Source: Corbicula japonica (Eukaryota; Mollusca; Bivalvia; Venerida; Cyrenidae). From it: a stretch of 64,000 nucleotides of DNA. The notes beneath the pieces were generated by a model that saw only the letters and a program-made list of their open reading frames with translations, was not told the origin of the DNA and made no database searches. Where the stretch lies: positions 186,001 to 250,000 of the forward strand of contig JAZAYU010000200.1 of the NCBI GenBank assembly GCA_038501625.1. Reading direction: 5' to 3'. A program made the position numbers and the translations under genes. Below are positions 59,216 to 64,000 of the stretch, in pieces. Every line of letters begins with the position of its first letter. Position 1 is the stretch's first letter.

Positions 59216-59903
59216 ATCGTGGGTTGAGCGCAATAGGGTTGTAATTCCATTTTGTTTTTAAATGACTTTTGCATAATATGGCTCAATTTATATTAATGTA
59301 TTGTACATAATACGATTAAAGAAAAATGTGTTTGAAAAAAAACACTAAATATTGCAAATAAATCCTAAGGCTAAATCTCATATTGAATAAATTTTGTGTG
59401 CAATACGGTTGAAACTCACATTAAAACCATGTTGCACAAAAAAGGCATTGACTTAACTGGGATGAGTTGTAAGTGGAATAGAGATGTAACTCAGTTTTTA
59501 TATGTACATAATTTATAAAATATAAAATATAAGCATGAATTCAAATTGTCATTACTGTCGTTTGATTAACAGAAATCCCCTTACCAGTTACCATGAACTA
59601 TGAATGGCTTAAAACCAGAATGTTTTTAATATACAGTTGTATATTCAAAGATCTCTTTTGCAATAAAAAAATCATTGTTCTCATTTATGTCAAATTTTAT
59701 GTCGAAAACGGTTGTAGGTCATATATTTATAAATATCTCTTTTGGAAATTATTTTTTAAAATTTCTTCTTTATAAGTTTATATGTATATAAACAGAAAAA
59801 AATAAACATTGAAATATGAGAATAACAAATTAGTTTTTTGTTAATACTGAAAACTTTCATAAAAAGTGACTTACAACCGTGTTGCGCTGAACCCACCCAC
59901 GAT
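59216..59903. mobile_element. TIR element with ATCGTGGGT ends (688 bp)
   Basis: The left end reads ATCGTGGGTTGAGCGCAATA and the inverse of the right end reads ATCGTGGGTGGGTTCAGCGC. Both continue into 'ggttgtaa'. The inverted repeat is ~35 bp with one 4-nt indel. No clear target duplication was found, so superfamily is undetermined. Two ~60-codon frames inside are not convincing genes. Confidence 0.6.
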
Positions 59904-60106
59904 ATATGCGCTGAGTAGTTTCCCTGATTTTCTCATTTCCCCTAACCAAGATGAATAACGATGGCTAAAACAACCAAAAAATCAAATAGGCATAATACAC
60001 ATTTCAAACAGGTTTACAAATAGTTAAAATGGAATGGTTTGACACAAACAGCTCGCTTTTTATGCCGTGTACTCCTTTTGCTGCATTAGCAGCAATTTTT
60101 TACTTG

Positions 60107-60796
60107 TATTATAACATTGAATAAAAGGTCAATATAATGTCAATGTTCACCGCGAGCCTACAGTCTGGAAATAAATCAAATTATACGACACGCAATCATT
60201 CATCGAGACACTTCATTAGTACAATGCTTAAGTTTTGTGGGCTTGTTATTTTCCTCTCCCCAATTTCCTTAAAATTACAATCATTACTACATTTGGGATC
60301 AGAAGTCGTTATTCTAAAATAAATCACGAAAACAAAAACTGAAAGCGTCATATGTGCCAAACGTTTATAAAAGTCATCTTATTTATCAAAAAAGGATGTT
60401 TTGTAATAGTGGAGACAACAAAAAATAACACACACTATATAAACCCTCCTAGTCTTATTATATTCAATACATGGAAATAAAAAAAGATGATGACAAGCTT
60501 AGGGATCTTGGAAAGCCACCGAACAGAACAAATATAAAACAAACAGGACAAATATAAAAGAATACTGCACGGTTCAGTTTGATTGACCCCGTTTCTAGAA
60601 AGCTAGTGAAATGCATATTGCCTTCCGAGACGCCCATCTCTATGTTAAGCGAAACTCATTATTTACACCTGAAACATTGTCATTCTGGTCTATCCCAAAC
60701 ATTGGTTTGATTAAGTCACCTACTTTGTCAAAAAGGAATATTTTTATAATCGAAACAACGAAACAGCTTTGAATTGACATATTTATAACAAACATG

Positions 60797-60831
<35 letters not shown>

Positions 60832-63215
60832 ACACTCTTCCTCTCTTATTTTTCGCTGCGTTGGGAGGCTGTTTTTTGTGAGTTTGGTGATTCCTGATAT
60901 GCATATATTACTTTTTAAATAACTTAGATAAAGTGTGATCTGAACAAGCCCTTCTTATCTGAATCTGACTTTTCATATTAATATATTTGTTACATGTATA
61001 CAATGTTCTCCCCACCTCCATCTTCCTTTTCTCTTTCCTTTTTTTTGTCGGTACTGCCATCTTTCCAGTACAAAAAGCCTTGATTGTTTTAATATTATTT
61101 TTGTCCGGATTACAATGTCTTTGATTACATAACTTTTTATAAATCAGTTAAAGTCCTTATACAACATAGCAGACATCCGCTGAGAATGGAAAACTTTGAT
61201 AAACAGACCAATAAGAATTGCCAAAAAACTTGATAACATACCAAATTAGAAATAAAATATTCACTGGCATGCAAAGATGGCATTTTCTAAAATCATTTCT
61301 GGCATAGTTACCCTAAGGATGTCATACATAAAGGCAGTGTAACGTTTCCAATCCCATAATCCATTGTTGATAATAGAAAGTAAATTATTGATCATGTCAT
61401 GAGTGACAGTGTCAAAGAAGAGGGTGTCTGGGCAATTTTAAAGGATGGTTTTCAAAAAGCAAATCAAAATCAGCGTCTTGGTAATAAACTCTGTGATGCT
61501 GTCAGCTCTGCTTTCTCAACTTTGACTTTTGTCATGCATCCATAACTATTTGTTTATGTCTGTTTGGTTTGCATTACTTTTAAATTAATAAATTATTTCT
61601 CGAGCTGCGGCCAAATTAATGCACTCGCGCATATTTTTATCTATTTTGTATAATAAAACGATCGTAATTTGACCCAAAGAAAAGATCATCGTCTCAAGAT
61701 TAGTTTTCTGTCTGTGATAAGGTTTTCTGTTGAAAATAATTATATACTAGATAAATGTTTACTACTTTCTCTGGAAACGTCGAGTACATCGTTCTCCATC
61801 AGCTTGTTGTCGCAGCAAAGACATATAGTCTATAAATAAGACGTAATTTTGACAAAGAGCAAATGGCCAGACGCCAAATTAAAGTCAGACTTGAATTATA
61901 CCAATATCTTGTACTTTTCTAAACTTCAATTCCTGTCTGTATTTTAAGGATTTATATATAGATAGATACAAAAGAGGCGCATTCATTAATCGGTCTCTCC
62001 TTTAAGAAGCGAGAAAAATATGACAATATCACGCTACCAAAAGTCGTAAAACTGATAAATTAGGCAAATATGAGTAAAAATACGCAATTAATTTGTACAG
62101 ACTATTGACAAAAATCTTAAATATTTATTAAATAATTCTAGTCTATAGGCAATAAAAAACATAAAAAGAGATTTGATTCAATAAAGTAAACTTTTTATGC
62201 ATTCATAATATGCATTTCCATTACAGCCGTGAACAGGCATAATCAAACCGAGCTTGCAATATCTTGATACTGGTCGAGTTCGGCGGCTTTCAAAGTTCTT
62301 TTTCTAATTATTTTAATGCACGTCAAAAATCTCTGGTACCGGAAAGACAAATTATCAAGTATAAGTATATCTTTTAACTTCTTTAATTGCTTGTGCTTGA
62401 ATTGTTTAAAAAGCACAGTATCTGTTAAAAGATGGGTAAAAGAGAATTTATTAAGGAAACTTGACCTTGTTTTGTTCAGAAGAATAGAGAATCGTGCATG
62501 TACACTAGACCAACGATTGGCACATGCGTGACAAAATACACTGTATCAAGAACACATCTTGCAACCTCCGCTAAGAGCTTTAATTGCATCAATTCTGTCA
62601 ATAAAGGTCAATGGTACTAGTGGATCCTTGAACCAATCAAAGGGGACAACCCTCGGGTTCTCATTTTGTTGTTTGTTGAGTCTTTGTATCGATCATTTTA
62701 TTAACTTTTGCTCTCTTTTCCTCTTTGATGGTTTTGTTGTGCAGGGAGGCTGTGTCTTTTTAATGTAGCCATTGGCCATTTTATATGCATCTTTCTCTTT
62801 CTTTTGTATTTTGACTTTTATTTGGCATTTATTTGAATTTCAAAAGCCAACTTGTCTCGGTCACGCTATTCTCTATTTGTTTGAAACAAAGATGACATAA
62901 CTACATAATTGTTAATGCAGGCATTTTTTTTTATTCAAACATTCTTACCAAATAAATCATTCGAAAAACTGGAAAGAAATAACACATTGCCTGCTAATAC
63001 ATAATACTCATTCCTTAAGGCTATTGCGCAGTAATGATTCTTAGACAGTATTATTATATCGGCTTTACTCGATAATTAATTATCAACGGCGGCAAGACTT
63101 TCTGAGAGTAAAGAAAGGAAAAAATATCACCACTCCATTCAAAAACGTTTATATTTTCCAAAAACCTCGACTTAATTAAGAAAGAAATACCGATGGATAT
63201 TTTTATTTAGTATGT
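60107..63215. repeat. Module copy 2, right part
   Basis: Matches ~1,565-4,860 of copy 1 in order: ataaaaggtcaatataatgt, gggcttgttattttcctctc, accaataagaattgc, ggaaacgtcgagtacatcgt, aacacattgcctgc. An additional ~500 bp at 60,600-61,110 is missing from copy 1 at the equivalent site but resembles 6,750-7,440. No gene is supported. Confidence 0.6.
60796..60830. repeat. (TC)n microsatellite
   Basis: About 17 CT dinucleotides with one interruption, followed by a pyrimidine-rich tract and then a family-2 repeat word. Confidence 0.9.
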
Positions 63216-63650
63216 TTTTTCGGCGTTAGCTGTCTAAGCTCACTTTTGACCTAGTTTTTCGACCAATGAAATATTGTAAATAAAACTTATTATGCAGCGG
63301 GAAAATCAAATAGATTATTTTGATTGGTTATTAGTGGGTCTCGTTAATGATTACCGTAACGATTTTTATATTGTGTGTTAGTATTTACCTGGCACTTATA
63401 TGTTCGGGCATTTTCGTTTTTAAAAGCGATAATTGTATCGGAGAAAAGGATATTTACGGTATAAGTTACCAGTTAAGTCAATTGATGGCTTAAATACGAT
63501 TTTATATGGAATATTCATGGGTGTCAGGTAAACACTCGAGTACAATACACAGTGTAAAACGACAGAGAAGTGCAGATATTTCTGATTCTTACTGGTTCCT
63601 TTCTAGTTCCTTTGATCCTGATTGTTAATTTCAAGACTAGAAATTCAAAT
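63216..63650. other. AT-rich stretch with no feature seen
   Basis: Similarity to module copy 1 ends near 63,215. I find no gene, TIR or repeat that I can support up to the tRNA-like sequence. Confidence 0.5.
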
Positions 63651-63675
63651 CGCCTTGGTGTAGTGGTTATCACAC

Positions 63676-63748
63676 TCGCCTCTGGTGTAGTGGTTATCAC
63701 ACTCGCCTCCCAAGCTGAGGGCCCCGGGTTCAATACTCGGGAGGGACA
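63676..63748 (+). tRNA. tRNA-like sequence (Gly-CCC-like), probably a pseudogene or SINE head
   Basis: A-box TGGTGTAGTGG (63,683-63,693), B-box-like GGTTCAATACT (63,727-63,737) and a good T-arm (CCGGG/CTCGG around TTCAATA). The would-be anticodon loop CTCCCAA gives CCC (Gly). Only four acceptor pairs form (CCTC/GAGG) and the anticodon stem is imperfect. The first half is duplicated in tandem: a 27-nt block with tggtgtagtggttatcac occurs at 63,656 and again at 63,683. It is more likely a tRNA pseudogene or tRNA-derived SINE than a working gene. Confidence 0.45.
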
Positions 63749-64000
63749 CTTTTTTAAAGTTAATTTACGTAAAAGTTGGTAAATTTCGCTCTTGTAACAA
63801 GTTGTTATTATTTTCATTTATTGTATTTTAATGACATTAATTTATCATTAGTACTAACTCTACAAGAGGTATTTTATTGAAACTGAATAAATGTACAGTT
63901 AATGTTAGACATTCTTCTTTAATCGACGTATTATCACCAGATGAAATTTTTGCACCCTCTTTATTTCTTACTTTCTTATATATAAAAATCTTTTCCATCA
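63749..64000. other. AT-rich window end
   Basis: I see no gene or repeat that I can support here. Confidence 0.4.

Larger units (their letters stand above)
55675..60106. mobile_element. ~4.4-kb insertion in module copy 2 (unclassified, nested)
   Basis: Comparison with copy 1 (gtatcttatattttaac, ~1,555-1,571) shows extra DNA here. The left end opens with a perfect hairpin. An inverse TACACGGCA-like word lies at 60,063-60,071 near the right end, so inverted termini are possible but unproven. Inside are a hAT MITE, a Tc1-like MITE and another TIR element. The stretches 55,700-56,140, 56,950-58,140 and 58,910-59,215 show no gene that I can support. Confidence 0.45.

Overview
This is TE-dense, AT-rich animal DNA with no host protein-coding gene that I can support. 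A bivalve mollusc is the most likely source. The clues are ~160-bp tandem repeats carrying 'aggtcaaggtcac...gagttatgcccc' text, interspersed GATCAGGATCT-type words, a CR1-like LINE endonuclease, and mariner, hAT, Tc1-like and BEL/Pao-like debris. The genus cannot be fixed from the sequence alone.

Layout. (1) 1-8,036 and 8,037-~63,215 are two diverged copies of an old ~8-kb tandem module, both littered with short interspersed repeats. Copy 1 holds an LTR plus a broken BEL/Pao-like gag. (2) Copy 2 is interrupted at 9,435-55,331 by a huge foldback-type insertion. It begins and ends with the same terminal inverted repeat (ATGAATATAAAGTTAGTTC) and is flanked by a perfect 9-bp direct repeat, GCGTACTTT (9,426-9,434 and 55,332-55,340). 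The uninterrupted paralogous site in copy 1 (~1,200-1,255) aligns without a gap across the insertion point. (3) Within that block the element is present twice. Copy A (9,435-31,359) is complete: a left arm of ~251-bp tandem units, a 7.4-kb core, and an inverted right arm of ~33 units. Then come exactly 500 Ns (31,360-31,859). Copy B (31,860-55,331) follows, with only the inner end of its left arm, a 5.0-kb LINE insertion, a nearly identical core, and a right arm about three units longer. (4) Copy 2 of the module also holds a ~4.4-kb insertion (55,675-~60,106) containing a hAT MITE, a Tc1-like MITE and another TIR element. A tRNA-like sequence lies at 63,676-63,748.

The only long intact reading frames (604 and 882 codons) belong to the LINE at 33,021-38,040. 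It looks like a chimera: a CR1-like 5' half (5'UTR, endonuclease, the first few residues of an RT domain) joined out of frame near 35,115-35,125 to the 3' half of a different LINE (pre-RT region, complete RT, Cys/His knuckle, 3'UTR, GAA tail).

No transposase is visible in the foldback element, so it is probably non-autonomous. The 9-bp TSD and arms built of subrepeats recall Drosophila FB elements and the MULE superfamily. The core starts with a CpG-containing promoter-like stretch, an ATGGCG start context and a strong splice donor, so it may be captured host sequence as in Pack-MULEs; that is inference. The A/B duplication may be real, or may be two alleles (with and without the LINE) laid end to end by the assembler.
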